Source: Phycisphaerales bacterium (GTDB lineage: Bacteria > Planctomycetota > Phycisphaerae > Phycisphaerales > SM1A02). From it: 64,000 nucleotides of DNA. The translations under genes and the position numbers were made by a program. Below are positions 9,566 to 18,710 of the stretch, one piece after another. The notes beneath the pieces are model-generated. The model saw only the letters and a list, made by a program, of their open reading frames with translations, had not been told where the DNA came from and did not search any database. The first letter of the stretch is position 1; every line of letters begins with the position of its first letter. The DNA lies in NCBI GenBank assembly GCA_028278245.1, contig JANQEQ010000168.1, forward strand, positions 1 through 64,000. The letters are read 5' to 3'.

Positions 9566-10858
9566 TTATTCGTACCCAAGAAGGTGCGGAAGCCAGAGGC
9601 TAAGGGCTGGGATGTAAGTAATCAGCAGCAGCGCAACAATCATTGCAATGTAGAGAGGCAACATAGGTTTTATCACCTTTGCAATAGCTACCTTTCCGAC
9701 ACTGCATCCCACAAATAATACGCTGCCTACAGGGGGCGTACATAAGCCGATACACAGATTCAGCACCAACACGATACCGAAGTGCGTGCGATCAATTCCA
9801 AAACTATCTGTTATAGGCAAGAAAATCGGCGCAAAGATCAGTACGGCCGGTGTAATATCCATGAAGATTCCGACGATGAGCAGAATACAATTGATCAGTA
9901 TGAGCAGGATAATCGGATTGTCTGAAAGATCGAGTAACGCGCTGCTTATTTCTTGTGGTATGCGCTCCAACGCGAGTAACCACGACATGCACATGGAGGT
10001 CGCTACAAGCATCATGACTACTGCGGTTGTCGCCGCTGAATCCAGGAGTACTCGTGGCAGGTGAGTGATGCGCAGCTCACGGTAAAAAAACGCGAGGATC
10101 AACGCATACAGCACGGCCACGGCTGCTGCTTCAGTCGCTGTGAATACCCCACCCACAATCCCCCCGATGACGACAACAATTAAACCCAAACTGGGAACAG
10201 CAGCAATAAAGCTTTTTATTGCGGTTGAGACCGATACGCGTTTAGCGGCAGGATATTGTTTCCATTTGGCTATGCAGCCAGCTACGATCATCAGTGCTAT
10301 TCCCACAATCAACCCGGGTAGATAACCGGCTACGAACAGACCACCGACAGAGACTTCTGCCACCAATGCATAGACGATCAGAATGTTACTGGGTGGAATG
10401 ATCAGGCCTGTCGTTGACGATGTGATATTGACTGCCACGCTGTAACCCCGATCGTATTTCTCCTTATCCATGTGCGGTGACATCACACCACCAATTGCTG
10501 AGGCGGCCGCCACGGCGGAACCCGACAACGCGCCAAAGATCATCGCAGAGATAATATTGACAAACGCTAATCCTCCCGGGAAAGGCCCTACAAGGGCCTG
10601 GGCAAATTCTATGATCCGCCGAGCAATTCCACCCCGATTCATGATCTGCCCTGCCAGGATGAAAAACGGGATGGCCAGAAGAACAAACGAATCGGTGTTT
10701 GCAATAATCTGGGCCATTGTGACCGTAGCGCCATCAAAACCCAGCGCCAAGATCATTGCTGCAAGTGTACTCAGGGCTATGCAGAAAGCTATAGGAACAC
10801 CCAACGCAAGTAACAAAGCGAAAACAAGAAGCAGAATGAGGATTTGCGCAGTCTGCAT
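9566..10858 (-). CDS. dctM: TRAP transporter large permease (DctM)
   Basis: 430 residues and about 12 hydrophobic segments, the usual DctM length. Family motifs include PFFILAGQIMNRGGIARRI and GLIIPPSNILIVYALV. It forms the ion-coupled channel with the small permease 4 bases upstream and receives substrate from the binding protein encoded before that. It is the last gene of the operon glucuronokinase - galU - dctP - dctQ - dctM. TRAP systems import organic acids, sialic acids and uronates; the kinase in this operon points to a uronate. Confidence 0.93.
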   Translation of the reverse strand: MQTAQILILLLVFALLLALGVPIAFCIALSTLAAMILALGFDGATVTMAQIIANTDSFVLLAIPFFILAGQIMNRGGIARRIIEFAQALVGPFPGGLAFVNIISAMIFGALSGSAVAAASAIGGVMSPHMDKEKYDRGYSVAVNITSSTTGLIIPPSNILIVYALVAEVSVGGLFVAGYLPGLIVGIALMIVAGCIAKWKQYPAAKRVSVSTAIKSFIAAVPSLGLIVVVIGGIVGGVFTATEAAAVAVLYALILAFFYRELRITHLPRVLLDSAATTAVVMMLVATSMCMSWLLALERIPQEISSALLDLSDNPIILLILINCILLIVGIFMDITPAVLIFAPIFLPITDSFGIDRTHFGIVLVLNLCIGLCTPPVGSVLFVGCSVGKVAIAKVIKPMLPLYIAMIVALLLITYIPALSLWLPHLLGYE

Positions 10859-10862
10859 TGAG

Positions 10863-11375
10863 TCAACGAGGAGTTTCAGGTGATCCGGCAGTGATGGTCC
10901 GCCGTGTGATTAAGAGATCGATCGTATCCATCAGCACATAGATAACCATGATGAATCCAGCCAGTGGAAGAGCAATATAAACGTGGCCGACCTTTACCCC
11001 CAGGGCAGGTGAAGTTTCACCCTGTGACACTGTCGTAATAACCAGTGATAAGCCGCCGATTATCAAGACCAGCAAGGCAAAGAGTAGAATACAACCTTTA
11101 ATGAGCAGATCGAGAATAATACCCCCGTGTCGATGCGCGAATTTCTGAGGTAAAAGATCAATGGCCAGATGCATTTTGCGCCCGACCGCATAACTTGCCC
11201 CTACAACCGAAATCCACAACAGCAGATATCGCGCCGCTTCCTCGGTAAATGAACTTGGATCAGAGAGCACATAACGTGTGAACACCTGCCACAGAACATT
11301 GAATACGGCAATCCCCATCAGTAAGGCTAAAAAACATCCTACACATTTATCTGCGGTTGTCCTGATCTTGTGCAT
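10863..11375 (-). CDS. dctQ: TRAP transporter small permease (DctQ)
   Basis: 170 residues with four predicted membrane helices and the DctQ pattern around FTRYVLSDPSSFTEEAARYL and WISVVGASYAVGRKMHLAID. The next gene (large permease) starts 4 bases after its stop, so translational coupling is likely. It stabilises the DctM subunit in the membrane. The gap to the upstream binding-protein gene is 41 bases, consistent with one transcript. Confidence 0.93.
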   Translation of the reverse strand: MHKIRTTADKCVGCFLALLMGIAVFNVLWQVFTRYVLSDPSSFTEEAARYLLLWISVVGASYAVGRKMHLAIDLLPQKFAHRHGGIILDLLIKGCILLFALLVLIIGGLSLVITTVSQGETSPALGVKVGHVYIALPLAGFIMVIYVLMDTIDLLITRRTITAGSPETPR

Positions 11376-11416
11376 GTGCCCATTATCTCAAATACGAAAT
11401 TCGTACAATCAAGTCG

Positions 11417-12484
11417 TCACCGGGTATTCTCTATCCGATCCAACAACTCAGCTAATTCAGGATCCGCTTCACGAAACTCATCGAGCATGGGTTGGATCTT
11501 CTCGGCAAAAACTTTGCGATTGGGTCGTACCACTTCTACTCCAGCTTCCTCCGCTTTGGCCAGACATTCATTGCTCACCTCCTCCCAGAGTTGCCGCTGG
11601 AAAGGCACTGACTCATCTGCTGCCTGCTGAAGCCATTGCTGCTGCTGTGGGGTAAGATCATTCCAGAGATGCATACTCACGACAACGACATCAGGCACAG
11701 CTGAGTGTTTGTTAAGCGAGTAATACCGTGCGACTTCAAAATGGTGCGACAGATAAAACGATGGAGGGTTATTTTCCGCACCGTCCACCACACCCTGTTG
11801 GAGAGCACTGTAGAGTTCACCCCACGAGATCGGAGTAGCAGAACCTCCCAGGGTATTGACAAGTTCCTTAGCCGTCGGACTTTCCTGGACCCGTATCTTT
11901 AAACCGGCAAGATCATCCGGCGTGTGAATTGGTTTATCGATGGTATAAAAACTCCGAAATCCAGCATCATAAAAGCACAGGCCGCGCAGCGAGATTGCCT
12001 CTCCGCTGTCGAGAATATCCCTGCCTACCGGGCCGTTCAATACCGCCCAAGTGTGATCATCATCCCGGAAGATGTACGGCAGGCTGAGTACTTCGTATTC
12101 CTTGGCGTGCGACTCCATTACCGCGCAGGAAACTTTCGCAAGACCCACTGTCCCTACCTGTAACAGTTGAAGTAATTCGCGTTCAGTTCCCAACTGTTCC
12201 GCGGGGTATATGTCGATGCGCATGGTGTCGCCGGACAATTCTGCCAAATGTTGTGCCATCTTTTCTATGGCTTCATGCACGGGGTGGGTAGTGGGCAGAC
12301 CATGCGCAAGACGGATGACCTTGTTCTCCTCTGTCTTGCTGCAGCCGCCCATTGATAGATGAATCAAAAGGAATAAACACATCAAGCCGAGAAAATAACA
12401 CCAGTGTGTGCGTTTTAAGATGAATTGGGAACGGGTAAAGAATAACATCTGTAGTTGCATGGTCATTACTTTCTGTGCCATCAT
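11417..12484 (-). CDS. dctP: TRAP transporter substrate-binding protein (DctP), lipoprotein
   Basis: Solute receptor of the TRAP importer. After a long n-region a hydrophobic stretch ends in LSMGGC, so Cys48 is probably lipidated; an internal ATG (for example near 12448) may be the true start. The mature protein follows DctP family layout: HGLPTTHPVHEAIEKMAQ, AGLKIRVQESPTAKELVNTL with the conserved carboxylate-binding Arg, and GVVDGAENNPPSFYLSHHFE. The RVQ and AENN pattern is compatible with sugar-acid ligands. The gene sits between galU (76 bases upstream) and dctQ. Confidence 0.9.
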   Translation of the reverse strand: MMAQKVMTMQLQMLFFTRSQFILKRTHWCYFLGLMCLFLLIHLSMGGCSKTEENKVIRLAHGLPTTHPVHEAIEKMAQHLAELSGDTMRIDIYPAEQLGTERELLQLLQVGTVGLAKVSCAVMESHAKEYEVLSLPYIFRDDDHTWAVLNGPVGRDILDSGEAISLRGLCFYDAGFRSFYTIDKPIHTPDDLAGLKIRVQESPTAKELVNTLGGSATPISWGELYSALQQGVVDGAENNPPSFYLSHHFEVARYYSLNKHSAVPDVVVVSMHLWNDLTPQQQQWLQQAADESVPFQRQLWEEVSNECLAKAEEAGVEVVRPNRKVFAEKIQPMLDEFREADPELAELLDRIENTR

Positions 12485-12560
12485 AATCTGGGAATACTAT
12501 CTCTTATGGCTCAATTATTGTAATCCGTTGATTTATGACATCTTTGTACATTCATGCCAT

Positions 12561-13514
12561 TCATACCACTTCGGGGCTTTCATTCAGTAACTGTTGCATG
12601 TGCTCTCGAACTATCTGTGCTGTTTCCGGGCGGCGCAGGGCATATTCGATAAAGCACTTTGTGTACTCAACGCTGTCACCAATGTCATAACGTTTTGCCT
12701 GCCAGGCAAAAGCATAGACAGCCTCTTTCTGCACAAGCAAGTTCATAGCATCTGTCAGTTGGAGTTCATTACCGAAACCACTTTCTACCCTGGCCAAACA
12801 GTCAAAGATTGCAGGAGTGAGGATGTAGCGTCCCGCGATGGCCAGGTTACTCGATGTTGCTGGAGGCTGGGGTTTCTCAATAAGTCGGTGAAGGCGTAAC
12901 AAGTCTGGACTAACCTCAGATTCTGCCTTGCCCTCAACAATGCCATAACGTTGAATCCAATCATCCGGCACACGATGAACCGAAACGACGCTCGCTTGTT
13001 TCTGTTGATAAATATCTATTAACTGCTGCAAGCCCGGAGGATTATTAACATGAGGCTCGATGATCGTATCACCTAATAACACCGCAAACGGTTCATTCCC
13101 CACATGTGGTTGAGCATGCTTGATAGCATCGCCCAATCCAAGTGGTTCATTCTGCCTGACATAGAAGAACTGACATTTCTCCGCCAGAGCACGAACGTGC
13201 TCGATCAAAGTCTCCTTCCCCGACCGCTCCAGGAAGTACTCCAACTCAGGATTGAAATCGAAATGATTCTCGATGGCCTGCTTGCCCCGACCAGTAATGA
13301 TCAGGATGTCCTTGATTCCACTTGCTATCGCTTCTTCCACCACAAATTGCAAAACCGGCTTGTCGATAATCGGCAGCATCTCCTTGGGTATGGATTTGGT
13401 TACCGGCAGGAAACGAGTCCCCATACCTGCGGCTGGTATCACCGCTTTCGTGATGCGATGATGCTGCATCATGTCATTTTTAGCAGTAGTTTCATTCGTA
13501 CTCATGGCTTCCAT
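12561..13514 (-). CDS. galU: UTP--glucose-1-phosphate uridylyltransferase (GalU-like)
   Basis: 317 residues. The N-terminal nucleotidyltransferase signature PAAGMGTRFLPVTKSIPKEM and the later YDIGDSVEYTKC match bacterial GalU, which makes UDP-glucose from glucose-1-phosphate and UTP. A short leader precedes the conserved core, so translation might begin a few codons later (MQHHRITKA). It starts 9 bases after the glucuronokinase gene. In plants a glucuronokinase is paired with a UTP-sugar pyrophosphorylase, so this copy may act on glucuronate-1-phosphate. That is a hypothesis; by sequence alone it is an ordinary GalU. Confidence 0.92.
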   Translation of the reverse strand: MEAMSTNETTAKNDMMQHHRITKAVIPAAGMGTRFLPVTKSIPKEMLPIIDKPVLQFVVEEAIASGIKDILIITGRGKQAIENHFDFNPELEYFLERSGKETLIEHVRALAEKCQFFYVRQNEPLGLGDAIKHAQPHVGNEPFAVLLGDTIIEPHVNNPPGLQQLIDIYQQKQASVVSVHRVPDDWIQRYGIVEGKAESEVSPDLLRLHRLIEKPQPPATSSNLAIAGRYILTPAIFDCLARVESGFGNELQLTDAMNLLVQKEAVYAFAWQAKRYDIGDSVEYTKCFIEYALRRPETAQIVREHMQQLLNESPEVV

Positions 13515-13523
13515 CAGAGTATA

Positions 13524-14519
13524 TCAGATTACAGGTAATATCACCTTTGCCCCAATCTCTGCATACTCCCTGTTCAACCGATCCAGTCGTTCCGGGTCGC
13601 CGTCGTAAGTTCCAATCATGGCGCCACCTGAGCCGGCGAATTTCACACATGCACCCAGGCGCCGACCAATATTGACAAGCTCTCGGTTCCCTTCACCGAT
13701 CGTACAGATCTCTGCGCGAAGATCGAAATTCGCATCCATCAGTGGCCCAATTTCTGATCCACGATTCGAGACCAACAAATCCCTTGCTTCCTGCGCGAGA
13801 TTCCCCAATTTGACCATAGCATCATGAACGTCTTGATCACCGCGGTTGTAACGAAGGTGAAGATCGTTGTGTATAACCTCTGTCCCCTCGGCCAGCCCGT
13901 GATGATACACGACAAAAAGAGGAGGCAAGCTGGAGGTATCCAACCGCTCGTATCTACCGTGCTTGTTTTGTTCCAAATGTGAGCGTTCAAAGTCCATAAA
14001 AACAATACCTTCATAGACCTGAATCACACGGTCCTGTAGCCCACACTCTATATTCAACTCCTCTTTTTCGGCGCTAAGTATCAAGTTCGGCAGGATCGTC
14101 TCATGGATCTGCACGTCATAAAACTCCATTAACGCACGAAAGACCGCGGTTACGATTGCGCTGGAGCCGCCCATTCCCAGTCGAACAGGAATATCTGTCC
14201 GATATCCGATTGTGAAATTGCGGCCGGATAGATCCGTTCCTTGCTTGCGGCAGTAATCCCCGAAGCACTTGATAGCTGCCTTAATAAGGCGAATTCCCCC
14301 GTAGTAACCTCTGATCTGAATATCTTCCATCAGTTCATCAACACTCTCGTATTCCAGACGATCATATTGATGCGGGACGATTACCAAGTGTGAAGATTCC
14401 TGGCACGTTACCTCTGCACTGAAGTTACGCAAGATGATAGAGATCGTCTTCCCGAAGAAACCATCGGATGGATTCCCGATCAGACCGGCGCGAGCGAAAG
14501 CATGAGTATGTATCATCAT
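13524..14519 (-). CDS. GHMP-family kinase, probable glucuronokinase (plant type)
   Basis: 331 residues of the GHMP fold. ARAGLIGNPSDGFFGKTIS (residues 9-27), GYYGGIRLIKA, the ATP loop GMGGSSAIV (115-123), SAEKEELNIECGLQDRV, the FMDFERSH region and KFAGSGGAMIGTYDGDPE follow, segment by segment, what I remember of Arabidopsis glucuronokinase. That enzyme phosphorylates D-glucuronate at C1. Heptose kinases and galactokinases of the superfamily match these segments less well. First gene of the minus-strand operon with galU and the TRAP importer, which fits uptake of glucuronate and its activation to UDP-glucuronate. No usual glucuronate isomerase pathway gene is nearby. Confidence 0.8.
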   Translation of the reverse strand: MMIHTHAFARAGLIGNPSDGFFGKTISIILRNFSAEVTCQESSHLVIVPHQYDRLEYESVDELMEDIQIRGYYGGIRLIKAAIKCFGDYCRKQGTDLSGRNFTIGYRTDIPVRLGMGGSSAIVTAVFRALMEFYDVQIHETILPNLILSAEKEELNIECGLQDRVIQVYEGIVFMDFERSHLEQNKHGRYERLDTSSLPPLFVVYHHGLAEGTEVIHNDLHLRYNRGDQDVHDAMVKLGNLAQEARDLLVSNRGSEIGPLMDANFDLRAEICTIGEGNRELVNIGRRLGACVKFAGSGGAMIGTYDGDPERLDRLNREYAEIGAKVILPVI

Positions 14520-14887
14520 CCAGTACAGTCAATTGGTTGTTTAAGATCACATTTGATTAAATATTGTGTAGTTACAATGGCTACAAAGATGACTGATCGT
14601 ATCAGAACGTACAATCACATCAAGGGCGCCATATTCCATACACACTTAATCGATACGTTGATAACACACCTCAAAGAACCATCTTCAGAGGCTGCGGGCG
14701 ATGTATCAGGAACAGCAGTAAGAGAACCCCCAACCCTCGGTTATGATACGATACCCCACCACTACTGGTTGATTGGTTGAACAGTTTGACATGTATATAG
14801 AAGATTGTTCCTCGTATTGCACGAGCACACAGAGTTGTGATCCAGTGAACTCAGTCCACATGATCCCCCTCTGAAGGAGCCGGAACA
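14520..14887. other. Intergenic divergent promoter region
   Basis: 368 bases without a gene, between the glucuronokinase operon (minus) and the GH29 fusion (plus). An AT-rich TATATAG at 14794-14800 is the best -10-like element for the plus strand, but no -35 box at good spacing is convincing. A good ribosome site (GAAGGAG, about 14872-14878) precedes the fusion gene. No RNA gene seen. Confidence 0.4.
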
Positions 14888-16849
14888 ATGAACCACCAAA
14901 GGCTACATCTCATCGGTTGGCTCACTCCGTTTATCATTTCACCAGTGATAACAGCGGACTTACCGCTCGATACGACCCTCAACGATCCACCTCCCGGTTT
15001 CAGCGCCTTGTTCAATGGTAAGGATCTTCACGGATGGTGTGGATTTATCGGTGATTTCCCTGCTAGAGCGGAATATACGGAAGAAGCCCACGCGGAGAAG
15101 CAGGCTGAAGCCGACTCCCAAATGCGAAAACATTGGAGTGTTGAAGATGGCTTACTTGTCTTTGATGGACAGGGTAAAAGTCTCGTCACGCAGGAGGATT
15201 TTGGTGATTTTGAACTCCTTGTCGATTGGATGATCAAGCCCAATGGGGACAGTGGCATTTATCTCCGGGGTACACCACAAGTACAAATCTGGGATAATGA
15301 AATCGGCTCAGGTGGTCTGTATAACAATCATAAAAACTTGTCGGTGCCGAATATCGATGCGGATAATCCACCCGGTGAGTGGAATACGTTTCGGATCATC
15401 ATGATCGACGATCGAGTCAGCGTGTGGTTGAATGGCATCAACGTGGTCGAAGCTGTTCAATTAGAGAATTATTGGAACCGAGGCTTACCTGTCGCCACGC
15501 GTGGCCCCATTGAGCTTCAAGCCCACGGAAATGAACTCCGCTTCCGGAATATTTTCATCCGCCACATCAACGACCCCGGTGCTGAGCGAGAACTCCTGAT
15601 TGACCACCGTATGGATTGGTGGACTCAGGCGAAGTTCGGCATGTTTATCCACTGGGGACCGGTCAGTCTCAAAGGCACTGAGATCAGTTGGTCAAGAGGT
15701 GCTCAGGTGCCCATCGACGAGTACGACATGCTCTATCAATCGTTCAACCCCACGTTGTTTGACGCTGCGAATTGGGTGGCGACGGCTAAGGTGGCGGGGA
15801 TGAAATACCTGGTCATCACCGCCAAGCATCATGACGGTTTCAGCTTGTGGAATTCGGATCTTACCGATTATGACATCACGGCAACTCCATATGAACTCGA
15901 TGTACTAGCCGAATTGTCACAAGAATGCGCACGACAGGGAATTCGATTCTGTGTGTATTACTCCATCTGCGACTGGCATCATCCGGATTACCCGACCGAC
16001 AGTCCGGGAGGCGGGGGAACAAAACAATCACACAACATGGACCGGTACGTACACTTCATGAAGGGGCAGTTAAAGGAGTTAGTGGAACACTACGGTCCAT
16101 TGGGGATCATCTGGTTCGATGGCGAATGGGAAGAACCATGGACAGTCGAGTACGGTGATGATCTGTATCACTTCATAAGGTCACTGCAACCTGACATCAT
16201 CGTGAACAATAGGGTCAACAAAGCCCGGCACGGCATGGCTGGTACATCCAGAGAAGATATCGCATACCCCGGTGACTACGACACACCTGAGCAGCAGATT
16301 GGCTCTTTCAATCGCAATCGCCCCTGGGAAACATGCATGACCATCGGGGAACAATGGTCCTGGAAGCCAAATGATCAAATTAAAACACTCAAGGAATGCC
16401 TGAGTACACTCATCCGTGTCGTCGGCGGTGACGGTAACCTGCTGTTCAATGTCGGTCCCATGCCGGATGGCAGGATTGAGCCAAGGCAGGTAGAACGCTT
16501 GAAGGAAATGGGAGACTGGCTTGAACAGTTTGGTGCCGGGATTTATGACACGCGTGGAGGATCATTCAAACCCGGCCCCTGGGGTGCATCGACATGCAGA
16601 GAAAACTCGGTCTATCTCTTCATTATAGAATGGCCAGAGAACGGACCGTTGATTCTGCCGGCTATCGATGCAAATTTGGAATCGATTAATGTATTGACGG
16701 GAGGCAGCGTAACGATCGAACAGAAAGAAGACTGCTGGTCGTTATGGGTTAAGGAAGAAGAACGCAGTGCTATCGCAACCGTCGTACGACTTGGTCTTGA
16801 TCGGTCATCATTCGACATTACGCCGATCGATATCCAGAATTTGGATTAG
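14888..16849 (+). CDS. DUF1080 - GH29 alpha-L-fucosidase fusion protein
   Basis: 653 residues in three parts: a signal-like leader (about 1-24); a DUF1080/3-keto-disaccharide hydrolase domain (about 35-232, FSALFNGKDLHGWCG, NGDSGIYLRGTPQVQIWD, ELRFRNIFIR); and a family 29 glycoside hydrolase (about 238-600). GH29 features are AKFGMFIHWGPVSLKGTE, ITAKHHDGFSLWNS and GIIWFDGEWEEPW, whose Asp411 is in the position of the catalytic nucleophile. A short beta-rich tail follows. It probably removes alpha-L-fucose from exported or surface-bound polysaccharide, with the DUF1080 module binding or processing the glycan. Two sulfatase genes follow on the same strand. A single frame with no internal break shows this is a true fusion. 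Confidence 0.9.
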   Translation: MNHQRLHLIGWLTPFIISPVITADLPLDTTLNDPPPGFSALFNGKDLHGWCGFIGDFPARAEYTEEAHAEKQAEADSQMRKHWSVEDGLLVFDGQGKSLVTQEDFGDFELLVDWMIKPNGDSGIYLRGTPQVQIWDNEIGSGGLYNNHKNLSVPNIDADNPPGEWNTFRIIMIDDRVSVWLNGINVVEAVQLENYWNRGLPVATRGPIELQAHGNELRFRNIFIRHINDPGAERELLIDHRMDWWTQAKFGMFIHWGPVSLKGTEISWSRGAQVPIDEYDMLYQSFNPTLFDAANWVATAKVAGMKYLVITAKHHDGFSLWNSDLTDYDITATPYELDVLAELSQECARQGIRFCVYYSICDWHHPDYPTDSPGGGGTKQSHNMDRYVHFMKGQLKELVEHYGPLGIIWFDGEWEEPWTVEYGDDLYHFIRSLQPDIIVNNRVNKARHGMAGTSREDIAYPGDYDTPEQQIGSFNRNRPWETCMTIGEQWSWKPNDQIKTLKECLSTLIRVVGGDGNLLFNVGPMPDGRIEPRQVERLKEMGDWLEQFGAGIYDTRGGSFKPGPWGASTCRENSVYLFIIEWPENGPLILPAIDANLESINVLTGGSVTIEQKEDCWSLWVKEEERSAIATVVRLGLDRSSFDITPIDIQNLD

Positions 16850-17162
16850 TGATCATTGTGTCCTAACGTCAAACACGTCAAATGATGCAGCTGAATACAG
16901 ATCCGATATGACCGTCAGTAACAACCCACAACATGATGGATAACAAATGCACGAACCATCGTTCAAGTGTATACAGGATTGTGCAACTGATCAGTTCCAG
17001 ACACCGAGCGATAGTGATCGCCAAGCAACTCCTCTCGCTGCCTTTGACATGATCTCGGTGCGATTTAGAATTGCTTCCCCCAATGATGTGCTTATTGCAT
17101 GGTATCGCATCTTAGGATGTATATTACTGGATCAAGCGTGAGGGAAAACGGAGCGGCTTCAC
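16850..17162. other. Intergenic region, nothing recognised
   Basis: 313 bases between the fucosidase fusion and the first sulfatase. A 64-codon frame at 16947-17141 has no ribosome site and no protein-like pattern. I see no strong hairpin or promoter; GCATGGTATCGCATCT near 17097 is only weakly structured. Confidence 0.3.
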
Positions 17163-18707
17163 ATGATGAATTCAAACCTCCTCTTGACGAGCATCATCAC
17201 ACTCGGTTTGTGCGCTACGCCCGACCGATCTGAAGCACAATCAATTCAACCTCGCTTGCAGCCGAATATCGTCATTATGCTTGCCGACGACTTGGGAATC
17301 GGTGATCCAAGTTGCTACAACGCGGAATCGAAGATCCCCACACCGAACATGGATCGACTGGCCCAGGAGGGTTTACGCTTCATGGACGCGCATGCGCCCG
17401 CGGCTGTGTGTACGCCAACAAGATATGGTCTGCTCACCGGCCGATACTCCTGGCGATCGCGTCTCAAGAGTGGTGTTTTGTGGAGCGGTTATGCCCCGGC
17501 GTTGATTGAACCCGATCGTACTACTATTGCGTCAATGCTCAAACAGCACGGCTACCACACCGGTTGCGTTGGAAAGTGGCACCTTGGATTCAATTGGGCA
17601 AGCTATGACGGTGAGCCCGTAACGCCAAAGCACTTTGATCAAACGAATTTCGAGCCAACGGTCGAGCGAGGACCGAATAGCGTAGGATTCGACCATAGTA
17701 CGATCATCCCCGCTTCGTTGGACATGCCGCCCTACGTCTGGCTTGAGAACGGGCGCGCCATTGAACTGCCCACTGTGTACGATCCGGGATCAAAGCGTGT
17801 GTGGTCCGGTGGAGATGGTTTCTGGCGGGAAGGATTGCGCTCACCGAGCTTCAAGTTCAATGAAGTGCTGCCAACGATCACCGAGAAATCGGTCGCATAC
17901 ATCAATGCCAGAGCAAAGGATGGCAAACCATTCTTCCTGTATGTCCCATTGGCCTCCCCGCACACACCGTGGGTGCTAAACGAACCGTTTCGCGAGAAAA
18001 GCGGAGCTGGTGTATATGGCGATTTCGTTCACGAAACGGACCAAGCAATCGGGCAGATTCTCAAAGCGCTGGATCGACATGGTCTGGCGGAAAACACCCT
18101 GGTCATCGTGACGTCGGACAATGGCTCGCATTGGCCGATTGCCCAGATCGAGAAATACGACCATCGTGCAAACTACATCTATCGCGGGCAGAAAGCGGAC
18201 ATTTACGAGGGTGGCCATCGCGTACCGATGATCGTGCGCTGGCCTGGCAAGATAGAGCCGGGCGCGCAGACTAATGCCCTCGTAGGATTGAACGATTTTT
18301 ACGCGACCATAGCAGAAATCATCGGAGCCACGATCGGCACGCACGAAGCAGAAGACAGTTTTAGTTTTCTCAGTGTGCTGCAACAAGGTGGATCTGGAAC
18401 TCGAAAAACGATCGTGCACCATTCGATCAACGGCACATTCGCAGTCCGCGAAGGTAACTGGAAACTGATCGAAGGTTTAGGCTCAGGCGGATTTACCTCG
18501 CCGGCTCGTGTCGAACCAGAGGAGGGTGGCCCGAAGGGGCAACTTTTCAATTTGCTCGACGATCCCGGCGAACAGGTCAATCTCTATCTTGAACACCCTG
18601 AGATCGTCGAGCAACTGACCACCCTGCTGAATTGTTCCCGGAATGAAGATCGTACACACACTCTGCATGGTGATAACAAAACTGCGTGCGTTGGTAACGG
18701 AAGATGA
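17163..18707 (+). CDS. Formylglycine-dependent sulfatase (family S1)
   Basis: 514 residues with a signal peptide (cleavage likely near SEAQS). The sulfatase signature CTPTRYGLLTGR starts at Cys83, the residue converted to formylglycine. Metal ligands are in MLADDLGIGD and VTSDNGSHW, and GKWHLG is the conserved Lys/His strand. These enzymes hydrolyse sulfate esters of carbohydrates in the periplasm. The gene lies only 3 bases before a second sulfatase and follows the fucosidase fusion, consistent with attack on a sulfated, fucose-containing marine polysaccharide. The exact S1 subfamily cannot be assigned by eye. No sulfatase-maturing enzyme is in the window. Confidence 0.93.
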   Translation: MMNSNLLLTSIITLGLCATPDRSEAQSIQPRLQPNIVIMLADDLGIGDPSCYNAESKIPTPNMDRLAQEGLRFMDAHAPAAVCTPTRYGLLTGRYSWRSRLKSGVLWSGYAPALIEPDRTTIASMLKQHGYHTGCVGKWHLGFNWASYDGEPVTPKHFDQTNFEPTVERGPNSVGFDHSTIIPASLDMPPYVWLENGRAIELPTVYDPGSKRVWSGGDGFWREGLRSPSFKFNEVLPTITEKSVAYINARAKDGKPFFLYVPLASPHTPWVLNEPFREKSGAGVYGDFVHETDQAIGQILKALDRHGLAENTLVIVTSDNGSHWPIAQIEKYDHRANYIYRGQKADIYEGGHRVPMIVRWPGKIEPGAQTNALVGLNDFYATIAEIIGATIGTHEAEDSFSFLSVLQQGGSGTRKTIVHHSINGTFAVREGNWKLIEGLGSGGFTSPARVEPEEGGPKGQLFNLLDDPGEQVNLYLEHPEIVEQLTTLLNCSRNEDRTHTLHGDNKTACVGNGR

Positions 18708-18710
18708 AAC

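Noticed and set aside
16947-17141. 64-codon frame between fucosidase fusion and sulfatase
   Set aside because: No ribosome site and no protein-like pattern.
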